Shown here: piece after piece, positions 18,680 through 30,112 of the stretch
How the letters are laid out: the number at the start of each line of letters is the position of its first letter
Position numbering within the stretch: the first letter of the stretch is position 1
Source: JAJPKR01 sp050746125
GTDB taxonomy: Bacteria; Acidobacteriota; Terriglobia; Terriglobales; SCQP01
Assembly: GCA_050746125.1 (NCBI GenBank)
Contig: JBOGKX010000132.1
Span: 1-64,000 of the forward strand
Direction of reading: 5' to 3'
Length of the DNA: 64,000 nt
Notes under the pieces: generated by a model
The model's input: the letters and a program-made list of their open reading frames with translations, nothing else
The model's database searches: none
Told to the model about the DNA's origin: nothing
Made by a program: the position numbers and the translations under genes

Positions 18680-19912
18680 TCAACGGCGTTCGCGCAAGAG
18701 CGCGATCACGTCGTCAAAGGTAATGATGCCGACGAGATGGCGCTGGCCATCCACGACCGGCAAGGTCATGAGGTTGTATTTGTCGAAGAGTTCGGCGATC
18801 TCGTCTTCTTTCTCGTTCTCCTGCACCGCCACCGCCTCGGAAGCCAGGGCGGTGAGCGGCGTCTCGTTCGAAGCCAATACCACCCGCGCCAGCGGCACCA
18901 TGGAGCGCAGCCGGCCGTCCTCGTCGAGGAGGAAGATGGTGTTCACGCCCTCGATCGGCCCGCCCTTTTCGCGCATGGCGCGCACCGCGTCGCCCACCCG
19001 CGCGGTCTCCGGCAAGGCGATGAAATCGGTGGTCATGCGTCCGCCGGCGGTATGCTCGGGAAACTCCAGCAAGTCGCTGACGTCTTCCCGCTCCTGCGGC
19101 TGCATGCCTTCGAGAATGCCCTCGCTGACTTCCGTCGGCAGCTCGGCCAGCACGTCGGCGGCTTCGTCCGGATCCATCTCCTCGACGATGTCGGCCGCCC
19201 GGTCTTTGGCCAAGCCCGCGAGCAGCGACCGTTGCACCTTGGGCTCGACCTCGCCCAATACATCGGCGGCGACGTCGGCATCGAGCGCGCCGAAAACCGC
19301 GCCGCGCTCGGCCGGCGCCAAATCCTCGACGATGTCGGCCACGTCGGCGGGATGCAGGCGCGCCAGCGCGTCGTAGCTGATCTGCAACTTGACCCGCCGC
19401 GCCGGATCGGTCTCGATCAGGTTGAACATGTGCCAGGGAATCACGCGCGGCCGCACCATGGTGGAAAGCCGCACCATCCAGGCTCGCGGCAGGACGCCCT
19501 GAAAAAGGCGGCGCAGCGCGCCGCTCAAGCCCACGTCCACCTGCACGGCGCGAATATCCAGGCAGCCGTTGTGGCGCAGCACCTCGAAATCGACGTCGTT
19601 GACCCGCACCACCTTGCGGCCGTTGACGTCGATGATCTGCTGGTCCATCACGTCGCGACGCAGCAGCAAGTGGCCGCCATCGCTCTGAAACGGCATGGGA
19701 GAGCCGGCATTCGGTCCCAGGCGCAGATGACGGCGGTCGAGTTCCGCCAGACACACCGGCACCTGCCACAACTGGCTGTCGCGACGATAGATCAGCGTCC
19801 GCACCAGGTTGGGATCGCTGCCGGGCTCGAGCACGATTTCGCGCAGCCGGCCGAGCAGCCGGCCTTCGGCGTCGCGCACTGGAAGACCCAGTAATTCGGT
19901 CAAGTAATACAT
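18680..19912 (-). CDS. Soluble PRC-barrel / MgtE-N / CBS-pair protein
   Basis: About 410 residues with no membrane helices. The N-terminal 130 residues look like two PRC-barrel-type beta units (LLGLPVRDAEGRLLGRL and VNGRKVVRVNDVDFEV). Residues about 190-285 match the MgtE N-terminal superhelical domain (LHPADVADIVEDLAP, MDPDEAADVLAEL), and the last 120 residues form a CBS pair (MTTDFIALP, LMTLPVVDGQRHLVGIITFDDV). These are the cytosolic Mg-sensing parts of MgtE, but the transport domain is missing, so 'magnesium transporter' would be a misleading name. Regulation of another transporter is inference. The ATG at 19912 follows AAGGCGG; the reading frame stays open to 20131 but that part is low-complexity. 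Confidence 0.8.
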   Translation of the reverse strand: MYYLTELLGLPVRDAEGRLLGRLREIVLEPGSDPNLVRTLIYRRDSQLWQVPVCLAELDRRHLRLGPNAGSPMPFQSDGGHLLLRRDVMDQQIIDVNGRKVVRVNDVDFEVLRHNGCLDIRAVQVDVGLSGALRRLFQGVLPRAWMVRLSTMVRPRVIPWHMFNLIETDPARRVKLQISYDALARLHPADVADIVEDLAPAERGAVFGALDADVAADVLGEVEPKVQRSLLAGLAKDRAADIVEEMDPDEAADVLAELPTEVSEGILEGMQPQEREDVSDLLEFPEHTAGGRMTTDFIALPETARVGDAVRAMREKGGPIEGVNTIFLLDEDGRLRSMVPLARVVLASNETPLTALASEAVAVQENEKEDEIAELFDKYNLMTLPVVDGQRHLVGIITFDDVIALLRERR

Positions 19913-20065
19913 GCCGCCTTGCACCATAGTGCGCCGGTCGGCACCGCGCGGGCAACCCCGGCAGAGAGGGTTTCGAGCGCGGAAAGCCCGGCCATAGCTT
20001 GGTTCTGGACTGCGCGCCGCGCGCCGGGGCGACGGCGGCAAGCGCGGGAACGGCGCGAGTGCGCA

Positions 20066-20074
20066 TGGTAAAAT
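20066..20074 (+). promoter_or_regulatory. Candidate extended -10 promoter for secA
   Basis: TGGTAAAAT is an extended -10 (TG at 20066, TAAAAT at 20069-20074) without a clear -35. It would give a leader of about 135 bases to secA. The 302-base divergent gap 19913-20214 also holds a GC-rich hairpin near 20164-20178 but no gene I can support. Confidence 0.4.
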
Positions 20075-20214
20075 CGCGTTCAGGCAAGGTGCTGCCGGTC
20101 GTCCGCTTCGCTCCGGATCGCTCCCAGCCATAACGCGCGGGGCCAGCCTCGCGAGGGCGTCGGACCTGCCCCCGCCCGGGGCGGTTTGCGCGGCGGCCGT
20201 CTGCCATTCGACTC

Positions 20215-23028
<2,814 letters not shown>

Positions 23029-23089
23029 TTCCCCACAAGCCGCTCGGCACCACGGATATCTACTACGGCGGCTGGATGCCTTGGGCGCC

Positions 23090-24277
23090 ATGAGGCGAAT
23101 CGCCTTCGCATTGTCAATTCTCGCGGGGTCGCTCGGCTTGCCCGCGGTCGCCCTGGCGCAAGGCATCACGATCCCTTACGTTGGCAACCTCGTGCGCAAG
23201 TCCGCCGCGATCGTCGTTGGTACGCTCTCGTCGACCGATCCCGGCGCGGCCCAGGCACCCCTCTCTCTCGACGTCGTACGCGTGCTAAAGGGCCCCGTCA
23301 CGCCAGGCTCAACGGTGCTGGTGACCCGGCCCAAGCCGCTCCCGACCTGCCCGGAAGCCGTCGGTCAGGGCTCCGCCTACGGAATCTGGTTCCTGGCCGA
23401 AAATCCCGGCGGCGGTCTAAGCCTTGCGAGAGTGCCCGAACTGCAGACCTGCGACCCGCTGCGCCAAGGCTTTGAGGTCCCAGCCGGAACGGTTGCCGCC
23501 GATTGGCAGTACTCACCCGACGCCGATCCCCGCAGCAAATTGGCTGATGAGCTAGCGTGGTCGTTTACCGCATACAACGGGTCAGGTCCGGAGGAGCTTG
23601 TCGACAACCCGTTCCTCCTCGACGGGGCCCCGCCGCCGCAACTTCAAGCGATCTATCAGGTGCTTCGCGAATCGCCGGTGCCATTCATCCGCGCGCGGGG
23701 CCTCCTCGGCCTGGCCAGGCTGGGCGACCCTGGCGCGCTCAGTACGATTGCGTCAGGGCTAGCCCAACTCCTGGCGACCCGCAGGCCCGACCAGCACGAA
23801 ATAGGCGGCACGAAACTCGCCGTTCACTACGACGATCCAACGATCAGCTGGTACGTCGCGATGAGCCTCTCGATGGTCGCCAATCCCGCAGATCAGGCTG
23901 TTAGCCAACTTGGAAGAATCGTAAATTCATCGGTGGCCACGCGCAGCATACGCCGTGCCGCGGCGCACGCTCTCGCCAATATTCACACCGCTCTCGCCGC
24001 CAAGCTGCTCGCGCCACTGCTCGACAGCCCCGACTCTTGGCTGCGGGCCGACGCCGTCGGCGGCCTCGCCTGCTTTGCAAACGCCCTGCCCGTAATTTCC
24101 GCCGAAGACGGGAGACCCGTGGACTACGATTTCAATCGGAAAGGCCCGTTCAAAACCAAAGACACGCTCGCTCACTGGACTATGGGAACGCATGAGTTCC
24201 TAAAAAACCCCGGCTACTATCTCGACTTCTGGAAAAGCTGGTGGGCGCAGAACAGTGCCCTCATTCAAGCCCAATAG
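23090..24277 (+). CDS. Secreted HEAT-repeat-like protein, unknown function
   Basis: A 395-residue protein with a clear signal peptide (RRIAFALSILAGSLGLPAVALAQ). The first 150 residues are a beta-rich domain (VVGTLSSTD, LDVVRVLKGPVTPG) resembling an extracellular 'cost of resistance' sandwich often found before repeats; the rest has helical repeats of HEAT type (IRARGLLGLARLGDP, IRRAAAHALANIH, WLRADAVGGLACF). It ends in an aromatic helix. No catalytic motif is visible. It follows secA by 61 bases but uses more A/T-ending codons than its neighbours. The 288 bases after it (24278-24565) contain only a short GTCCC/GGGAC hairpin near 24420 and nothing I recognise. Confidence 0.75.
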   Translation: MRRIAFALSILAGSLGLPAVALAQGITIPYVGNLVRKSAAIVVGTLSSTDPGAAQAPLSLDVVRVLKGPVTPGSTVLVTRPKPLPTCPEAVGQGSAYGIWFLAENPGGGLSLARVPELQTCDPLRQGFEVPAGTVAADWQYSPDADPRSKLADELAWSFTAYNGSGPEELVDNPFLLDGAPPPQLQAIYQVLRESPVPFIRARGLLGLARLGDPGALSTIASGLAQLLATRRPDQHEIGGTKLAVHYDDPTISWYVAMSLSMVANPADQAVSQLGRIVNSSVATRSIRRAAAHALANIHTALAAKLLAPLLDSPDSWLRADAVGGLACFANALPVISAEDGRPVDYDFNRKGPFKTKDTLAHWTMGTHEFLKNPGYYLDFWKSWWAQNSALIQAQ

Positions 24278-24565
24278 GCGCGAACGCCACTAAGACCGCT
24301 AAACGACGCTGAGCACAGAGCATCGGGCTACGATCCGCTCGCGCATCCCCCGATTGGCGATCCGGCGCCAACCTCCCGCGCCTCGGCCTATGCTCTTCTT
24401 GCGCGGTTTTTCGCCTGCTGGTCCCTATTTGGGGACGAGAGCATTCCTCTCGCCTCGGAACCGCGCCTAACTCGCTGCCAAGTGCGCGAGTTCCTGGCAT
24501 CGGCGCACCCGGCTGGTCCCGCGCTCACCCGATGACCCAGGCCCCTTCGGGTATGCTCATGGGTC

Positions 24566-26050
24566 ATGAAGTCCGCCCCCCTCGCCCTCGGCCTCGCCTT
24601 CGCCGCCTGCTCCGTGCTCGCCGCTCAGCTCCCTGCTCCGGTCCCGCCGGGCGATACCCCCGCGCTGGCGACGGTAGCGGGCGAGGCGATGCTGCGCTCG
24701 CAAGTCAACCCCACGCTGGAGCAACTCGCGGACGATATCGGCGGCCGCGTCACCGGCTCGCCGCAGTGCAACGCGGCCATCCAATGGGCGTTGGCGCGGA
24801 TGAAAGCCATCGGGCTGACCAATGTCCACGCCGAGCCATGGATGCTCGATCATGGCTGGCGGCGCGTCTCGGCCAGCGCCGAACTGCTGGCGCCCGCGCA
24901 TCATCCGCTCAACGTCGCCAGCATGGGCTGGGTCGGCTCAACGCCGGCCGGCGGCGTGGATGCGGACGTCGTGCCCGTCAACGTCTTCGACCTAACCGGC
25001 GAAATCAAAAACCATGCCGCCGATTGGCGCGGCAAAGTGCTGCTGATGCGCGCCGTGGGCGAGCCGCCCAAGGGGGCCCCCAGTTTCTTCTTCAAGCTGG
25101 GCGAATTCCTGCGCGCCGCCCACCGGGCCGCCGCCGTAGCCGTAATCGGCGGCCAAGGCGCACGACCCTCGGCCGGCATGGACCTGACCCACACCGGCGC
25201 GCTCGGCTTCAACACCGTCTTCGCTATCCCGGTCGTGAACATGGCGGCAGAAGATCAGCTGCAGATCGAGCGCTTTCTCGAGCGCGGCAAGCCGGTGCGC
25301 CTGCACATCGACGTGCAAAACGAAATCTCCGGCTCCGTGCCCTCCGCCAACGTGGTCGGCGATATTCCCGGCCGCGAATGGCCCGACCAGGTGGTCGTCA
25401 TCGGCGGCCACCTCGACTCCTGGGACCTCTCCGCCGGCGCCACCGACGACGGCACCGGGGCGGTGGCGGCGCTCGGAGCGGCGCGCGCCATCGTGGCCAG
25501 TGGCCAGCGGCCGCGGCGCACCGTGCGCGTCGTGCTCTTCACCGGCGAGGAGCAGGGCCTTTTGGGCTCGCTGGCCTACGTGCAGCGCCATCGCGCGGAA
25601 ATGTCCAACCACATCGCCGCACTGATTTTGGACGAGGGCCAAGGGCCGATCTCGGCCATGCAGGTGGGCGGCCACGACGCGGTTCTGGACGAATTGAAGC
25701 CGCTGGTGGCGGCCTTGCAAGGCTTCGGCCCGCTCGATGTCGATGACGACTGCAACTTCGGCACCGACGCCGGCCCGTTCATCCTCGCCGGCCTGCCGGG
25801 CATCAACCTCGGCCAAGACTCGCCGAACTACAAATACACGCATCACTCCGCCGTGGACACCTTCGATCACGTGCGCGGCGACATTCTGATTCGCAACGCG
25901 GCGGAATTGGGCGTGATGGCGTTTTGGATCGCCGACCGCGCCCAACGGCTCGACCGGCCTTGGACGCCGGCGCAGGTCGCCGCCGAGCTCAAAGCCCAGC
26001 ACCTTGAAAACGAGCTGCGGGCTTTCGGCCTGTGGACGTTCGGCAACTAG
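24566..26050 (+). CDS. Secreted M28 family metallopeptidase with PA domain
   Basis: A 494-residue zinc aminopeptidase/carboxypeptidase-like enzyme. A signal peptide (LALGLAFAACSVLAAQ) is followed by the start of the peptidase domain, a protease-associated insert (about residues 130-260, WRGKVLLMRA), and the metal centre: GGHLDSWD, GATDDGTG, GEEQGLLGS, GTDAGPF and YTHHSAVDTFD supply the expected His, Asp, Glu, Asp and His ligands. It probably trims peptides in the periplasm or outside the cell. It is monocistronic, convergent with pyrE. The upstream TATGCT near 24550 is a weak -10 candidate. Confidence 0.92.
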   Translation: MKSAPLALGLAFAACSVLAAQLPAPVPPGDTPALATVAGEAMLRSQVNPTLEQLADDIGGRVTGSPQCNAAIQWALARMKAIGLTNVHAEPWMLDHGWRRVSASAELLAPAHHPLNVASMGWVGSTPAGGVDADVVPVNVFDLTGEIKNHAADWRGKVLLMRAVGEPPKGAPSFFFKLGEFLRAAHRAAAVAVIGGQGARPSAGMDLTHTGALGFNTVFAIPVVNMAAEDQLQIERFLERGKPVRLHIDVQNEISGSVPSANVVGDIPGREWPDQVVVIGGHLDSWDLSAGATDDGTGAVAALGAARAIVASGQRPRRTVRVVLFTGEEQGLLGSLAYVQRHRAEMSNHIAALILDEGQGPISAMQVGGHDAVLDELKPLVAALQGFGPLDVDDDCNFGTDAGPFILAGLPGINLGQDSPNYKYTHHSAVDTFDHVRGDILIRNAAELGVMAFWIADRAQRLDRPWTPAQVAAELKAQHLENELRAFGLWTFGN

Positions 26051-26059
26051 GCGAGCGGA

Positions 26060-26665
26060 TTAGACGCGGACGCTGGTGAGCGGCACCTTGTCCGCGCAAA
26101 GCGGACAGTCGCCCTTTTGCCAGTAGCGCGGTTGCAGCGTCACCAGCTTGAAGAGCGGAATGCCGGGAAATTCTTGGGCATTTTCGAACGGCTGGTGCAC
26201 CAACACCGCCAGCGCCATCACCCGCGCCCCCGCCGCTTCGACCAGCCCGCGCAATTCCTTCAGCTTGCGGCCGGTACGCAGGATGTCATCGACCAGGATG
26301 ACCCGCTCTCCCTGGTGCCCCTCCATGAATTGCCGGAAGGACAGCCGCCCGTCTTCCTTTTCCGCCCAGTAAGTTTGCGCCGCGCGCAGCGCTTCGGCGA
26401 TGCCATAGGCCACCGGCAGCCCCCCCGTCGCCGGCGCCACGATGCTGACGTGGGGCAGATAGCGCCGCACCTCGTCGTCGGCGCGCAGCAGGCGGCTCAG
26501 GCCCACGCTCAGCGCCTTCGACTCCCAGTAATGGCGCATGGCCATCGGCAGTTGCAGATAGATGTCGGAGTGCGTCCCGCTCGGGTGCAAGAAATGGCCG
26601 TGCCGCAAGGCGCCGGTCGTTGCGAGCAGTTCCGTGACTTGCGTTTCGCTGGGAATCAGGTCCAT
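26060..26665 (-). CDS. pyrE: Orotate phosphoribosyltransferase-like PRTase
   Basis: A 201-residue type I phosphoribosyltransferase. The PRPP loop is ERVILVDDILRTGRKL, and GHFLHPSGTHSDIYLQ plus IVAPATGGLPVAYGIAEAL match the OMP-synthase pattern, so pyrimidine synthesis (orotate + PRPP to OMP) is the likely role. The sequence is somewhat divergent: the C-terminus has CPLCADKVPL, a short Cys pair not typical of classical PyrE, seen in the bacterial 'phosphoribosyltransferase' subgroup. ATG 26665 is used because the reading frame upstream overlaps the preceding gene's 3' side only slightly and adds no motif. It is the second gene after the penicillin acylase on this strand, 33 bases downstream. 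Confidence 0.8.
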   Translation of the reverse strand: MDLIPSETQVTELLATTGALRHGHFLHPSGTHSDIYLQLPMAMRHYWESKALSVGLSRLLRADDEVRRYLPHVSIVAPATGGLPVAYGIAEALRAAQTYWAEKEDGRLSFRQFMEGHQGERVILVDDILRTGRKLKELRGLVEAAGARVMALAVLVHQPFENAQEFPGIPLFKLVTLQPRYWQKGDCPLCADKVPLTSVRV

Positions 26666-26698
26666 GGGTCTGCCGTCAACCGGCCATCGTAGCACGCG

Positions 26699-29104
26699 TC
26701 ATCGCCCGCCACCGGCCGGCTGCAACACGAGCCGATGGGCAGCATGTGCCGCCACCGCCGCCGGGGAATACCACAACGGCAGCGCCTGGCCGCGCAGATA
26801 AGCCACGAACTCGTCGCGATAATGGCCCCCGAAGGGTTCGCCGTTCTCGCCCGCCGTCAAGGTCAGCGTGGAGCGGTCCCAATCGCTCAGATCGGCGACG
26901 AAGCGCATGCTGGGGCCGAGCACGTGAGTCGTCTGCTTGACGGTGAAATGATCGCCGTCGATCTCCACCGGACCGAGATCGGCGTAGGCGGAGAGCAGCG
27001 GCACGCGCGAATACACCGGATGCTTGATCTCCAGGATCTCGTGCAATCCCCAGCGGCCGCGGCTCGGCGCCAGCGGCGTGGAGGCGGCCACGCGGCGCAG
27101 GCAATCGAGCAGGAAGCCGTCCCAGCCGCCCCTCTCGCCGCGCGGCAGCCAGTCGTCGGGCCGCGCCGCCAGCAGCGCTTGCTCGAAGATGCCCGACTCG
27201 CTCCAGGCGTATTGCTCGGCCAGCGCATCGCCCACCTTGGCAGCGAGCACGCGGCGCAAGAATTCGTGCCGCAGGCGGTTGGCGATGGTTGGCGCCACCT
27301 TGTCGCGGCGCATGTCGCCATCGAAGCCGCGCAACAACCCCAACGCCTGGCGCGCCGCCGCCGGCAGCCGTGCCGCCAAATCCGGCCGCCGCTCGGCCGC
27401 CGCCACCGCCTGGCGGGCGAAAAACAACTCCAACAGCGAGACCGTATCGGTCTGCACCTCGCTCATCTCTCCCGGCCGCCAGCGCGGCTGCGCCGCCAGC
27501 AATTGATAGATGCGGCGGGTGCGGTAGGGAGCATCCCAATGATGGGTGATCAGGTAGGGATAGCCGTCGGGCGCGATGCGGCCGTTGGCGGTCACCAGCA
27601 GGCCGCTCGCGGGATCGAGCACGCGCGGCAAACGCGCCGCCGGAATCCAGCCCGTCCAGCGATAGCTCGGGTCGCCGCCGGGCACGGGCAGCGAGCCGTC
27701 GCCGCGCGCGCGCAGCGGTATGCGGCCCGCGCACTGATAGCCGATGTTGCCGGCGGTATCGGCATAGACGAAGTTTTGCGCCGGACCGGGAAAATCCGCC
27801 AACGCGGCCTCGAAATCGCGCCAGTCGGCCGCCTGGTCCAGCCGCTGAAACATGCCGACCTCGCCGCGCAGCGAGCCGGGGTGGTAGAGCGACCAGTCAA
27901 GCGCCAGCGCCGCCGCGCCATTCTGGGCCACGATCGGCCCGCGCGGCGTACTCCGCACGGTCCAGGCCACCGGCGCCCAACCCTTGACGCGAATCGTCTC
28001 GACCTGAGACTGCCCGGCGCCGGCCGGCTCGCGATATAGATCCTGCACGTCCGCGCCGACGTTGGTCATGCCCCAGGCGATATGGTCGTTGTGGCCGATC
28101 ACCACCCCGGGAATGCCGGGAAAGGTCACGCCAATGACATGCAGTTGTGGCGCCCGCAGTTCGGCCGCCCACCAAATTCCGGGTTGCTGGTATTCGAGAT
28201 GGGGATCGTTGGCGAGGATGGGCGCTCCGGTCGTCGTGCGCGCCGCGGCCAGCACCCAGTTGTTGCTGCCCGCGCCGCGATTGGCCGTCGAAGCCGGGGC
28301 GGCCGCCAGTGTCGCCAGCAAGGCCGGCGCGATTTCTCCCGAGCCCGCCCGCGGCGCCGCCGCCAAGCGGGGACCGGCGCCGGCGGCCGGCGCCGGCCAG
28401 CTGCCGGGGGGAATATCCCAGGGCGAGCGGTCGGGAAACACCGCATCGGCGACTCGCGGACCCGCTGCCGCAAGAAACGCCTCGCGCTCCAGCTCATCTT
28501 TGTAGGACATCGAGAGCGAGCGGTACATCTGCGCCGCGATGGCCAGCGAATCCACCGGCCGCCACGGCTGCGGCTGGTAGTGCAGCAGGCGGAACTCCAA
28601 CGGCAGCCGCCCTCGCCGCCCGGCGATAAAGCGATTGACCCCGGCGCTGAGAGCCGCCAGAATCTCGCCATCGGCGGGCTCGAGCGCTGCCGCCTCGCGC
28701 TGCGCAACGCGATACAGCCCAAGCGTGCGAGCCTGCTCGTCCAGCGGCAAGGCCGCCGGGCCGGCGATTTCCGCCAGCGTCCCTTCCCCTATCCGCCGCA
28801 GCAGGTCCATTTGCCACAGCCGGTCCTGCGCCATCGCGAAGCCTTCGGCGAAATAAAGGTCGTGCAGATTGGCGGCGGTGATGTGGGCGATGCCGCGGCT
28901 GTCGCGCACGATGGCGGCCGGAGCGGCCAGCCCGGCGGCGAAGAGCGTGCCGTCGCGCCGCGGCTCGGTGCGCCAAGCCTGCCAGTAGCCGTAGCCGCAG
29001 ACCACCACGAAGAGCGCCAATACGATCAGCGCCGCATCGAGCAGCCAGTTCACCCACCGGCCGCGGCGTCGCCGCGGCGCCTCGAGCGAGGTCGAAGAGC
29101 GCAT
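26699..29104 (-). CDS. Penicillin acylase family (Ntn-hydrolase)
   Basis: About 801 residues. A basic N-terminus and a membrane/signal segment (WLLDAALIVLALFVVVCGYGY) precede the alpha-subunit region (VRDSRGIAHITAANLHDLYFAEGFAMAQDRL split over residues 50-85). The autocatalytic cleavage point is the conserved GSNNWVLA, whose serine becomes the N-terminal nucleophile of the beta subunit; ANDPHLEYQQPGIWW and HNDHIAWGMTNVGADVQDL follow as in the family. Such enzymes hydrolyse amides such as beta-lactams or acyl-homoserine lactones; the substrate here is not predictable. ATG 29104 is chosen; 29122 is also possible. It is divergent from ftsY with only about 42 bases between. Confidence 0.9.
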   Translation of the reverse strand: MRSSTSLEAPRRRRGRWVNWLLDAALIVLALFVVVCGYGYWQAWRTEPRRDGTLFAAGLAAPAAIVRDSRGIAHITAANLHDLYFAEGFAMAQDRLWQMDLLRRIGEGTLAEIAGPAALPLDEQARTLGLYRVAQREAAALEPADGEILAALSAGVNRFIAGRRGRLPLEFRLLHYQPQPWRPVDSLAIAAQMYRSLSMSYKDELEREAFLAAAGPRVADAVFPDRSPWDIPPGSWPAPAAGAGPRLAAAPRAGSGEIAPALLATLAAAPASTANRGAGSNNWVLAAARTTTGAPILANDPHLEYQQPGIWWAAELRAPQLHVIGVTFPGIPGVVIGHNDHIAWGMTNVGADVQDLYREPAGAGQSQVETIRVKGWAPVAWTVRSTPRGPIVAQNGAAALALDWSLYHPGSLRGEVGMFQRLDQAADWRDFEAALADFPGPAQNFVYADTAGNIGYQCAGRIPLRARGDGSLPVPGGDPSYRWTGWIPAARLPRVLDPASGLLVTANGRIAPDGYPYLITHHWDAPYRTRRIYQLLAAQPRWRPGEMSEVQTDTVSLLELFFARQAVAAAERRPDLAARLPAAARQALGLLRGFDGDMRRDKVAPTIANRLRHEFLRRVLAAKVGDALAEQYAWSESGIFEQALLAARPDDWLPRGERGGWDGFLLDCLRRVAASTPLAPSRGRWGLHEILEIKHPVYSRVPLLSAYADLGPVEIDGDHFTVKQTTHVLGPSMRFVADLSDWDRSTLTLTAGENGEPFGGHYRDEFVAYLRGQALPLWYSPAAVAAHAAHRLVLQPAGGGR

Positions 29105-29146
29105 GCCAGGAACGATTATCATGGAAATCAGGCCCTGCTTCTCCCG

Positions 29147-30112
29147 ATGATCCAGACGCTTTTTGGCGAACCGCCGAAGCCCACCGTCCTCGAACGCCTG
29201 CAAGAGAAAATGTCCGGCGCGGCGCGCAAGACGCGCGACAGCGTCGCCGCCCGCGTGGACGATCTCTTCAAAGGCCGCGCCGAGGTCGGCGAAGCCGATT
29301 TGCGCCAATTGGAGGCCGCCCTCATCGCCGCCGATATCGGCGCCCGCACCGCCGCCGAAATCGTGGCCCGCGTCCGCCAGGAAGCCGAAGCGCGGCAGGA
29401 GGCCGGCGTCGAGGCGGTCCGGCAGGCGATCCGCGAGGAGCTGATCGCCATCCTCGAGCGCGCCACGCGCGGCCCCCGTCCCGGTCCCGATGGCTTGCCG
29501 CTGGTGGTCATGCTGGTCGGCGTCAACGGCACCGGCAAGACCACCACCGTCGGCAAGCTGACCCAGTACTACCGCGGCCAGGGTCATACCGTGTTGCTGT
29601 GCGCCGCCGACACCTTTCGTGCCGCCGCGACCGAGCAGCTGGAGATCTGGGGCGAACGCACCGGCGCCGAAGTGATCCGGCAAAAGCCCGGCGCCGACCC
29701 CTCTGCCGTGCTCTACGACGCCTTGGCCGCCGCCAAGGCGCGCCAGTCCGACTTCGTCATTGTCGATACGGCCGGCCGCCTGCACACCAAGACCAACCTG
29801 ATGCAGGAGCTGGCCAAGATGCGCCGCACCGCCGACCGCCTGATTCCCGGCGCCCCGCACGAAGTGCTGCTCGTTCTCGACGCCACCACCGGCCAAAACG
29901 GCCTGCAGCAGGCGCGCCAGTTCACCCAGGCGGCCGACGTAACCGGCTTGATCGTCACCAAGCTGGACGGCACCGCGCGCGGCGGCATCGTCGTCGCCAT
30001 CGCCCGTGAGCTCGGCCTGCCGGTCCGCTACATTGGCACCGGCGAGCAGGCCGACGATTTCGTTCCCTTCGAGCCGCGCCGCTTCGTGGAGGCCATCCTC
30101 GGCGGCGCATGA
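29147..30112 (+). CDS. ftsY: Signal recognition particle receptor FtsY
   Basis: A 321-residue SRP GTPase that receives ribosome-SRP complexes at the membrane. The acidic A domain of E. coli FtsY is missing; the protein begins near the N domain (helices to residue 110). The G domain has GVNGTGKTTTVGKL (G1), CAADTFRAAATEQL, DTAGRLHTKTNLM (G3), TKLDGTARGGI (G4) and GTGEQADDFVPF. The ATG at 29147 fits the family core. Its stop overlaps the ribD start (ATGA), linking it to riboflavin genes. Confidence 0.95.
   Translation: MIQTLFGEPPKPTVLERLQEKMSGAARKTRDSVAARVDDLFKGRAEVGEADLRQLEAALIAADIGARTAAEIVARVRQEAEARQEAGVEAVRQAIREELIAILERATRGPRPGPDGLPLVVMLVGVNGTGKTTTVGKLTQYYRGQGHTVLLCAADTFRAAATEQLEIWGERTGAEVIRQKPGADPSAVLYDALAAAKARQSDFVIVDTAGRLHTKTNLMQELAKMRRTADRLIPGAPHEVLLVLDATTGQNGLQQARQFTQAADVTGLIVTKLDGTARGGIVVAIARELGLPVRYIGTGEQADDFVPFEPRRFVEAILGGA

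Noticed and set aside
18680..20131. 483-residue version of the MgtE-N/CBS protein
   Set aside because: The extra N-terminal residues are low-complexity and precede a plausible ribosome-binding site at the internal ATG.
24261..24500. 79-codon leftward frame in the secreted-protein/M28 gap
   Set aside because: No domain, composition is like shadows elsewhere; the region is better left as non-coding.
26699..29896. 1065-residue version of the penicillin acylase
   Set aside because: It would run antisense through most of ftsY; the signal/membrane segment starts just after the ATG at 29104.
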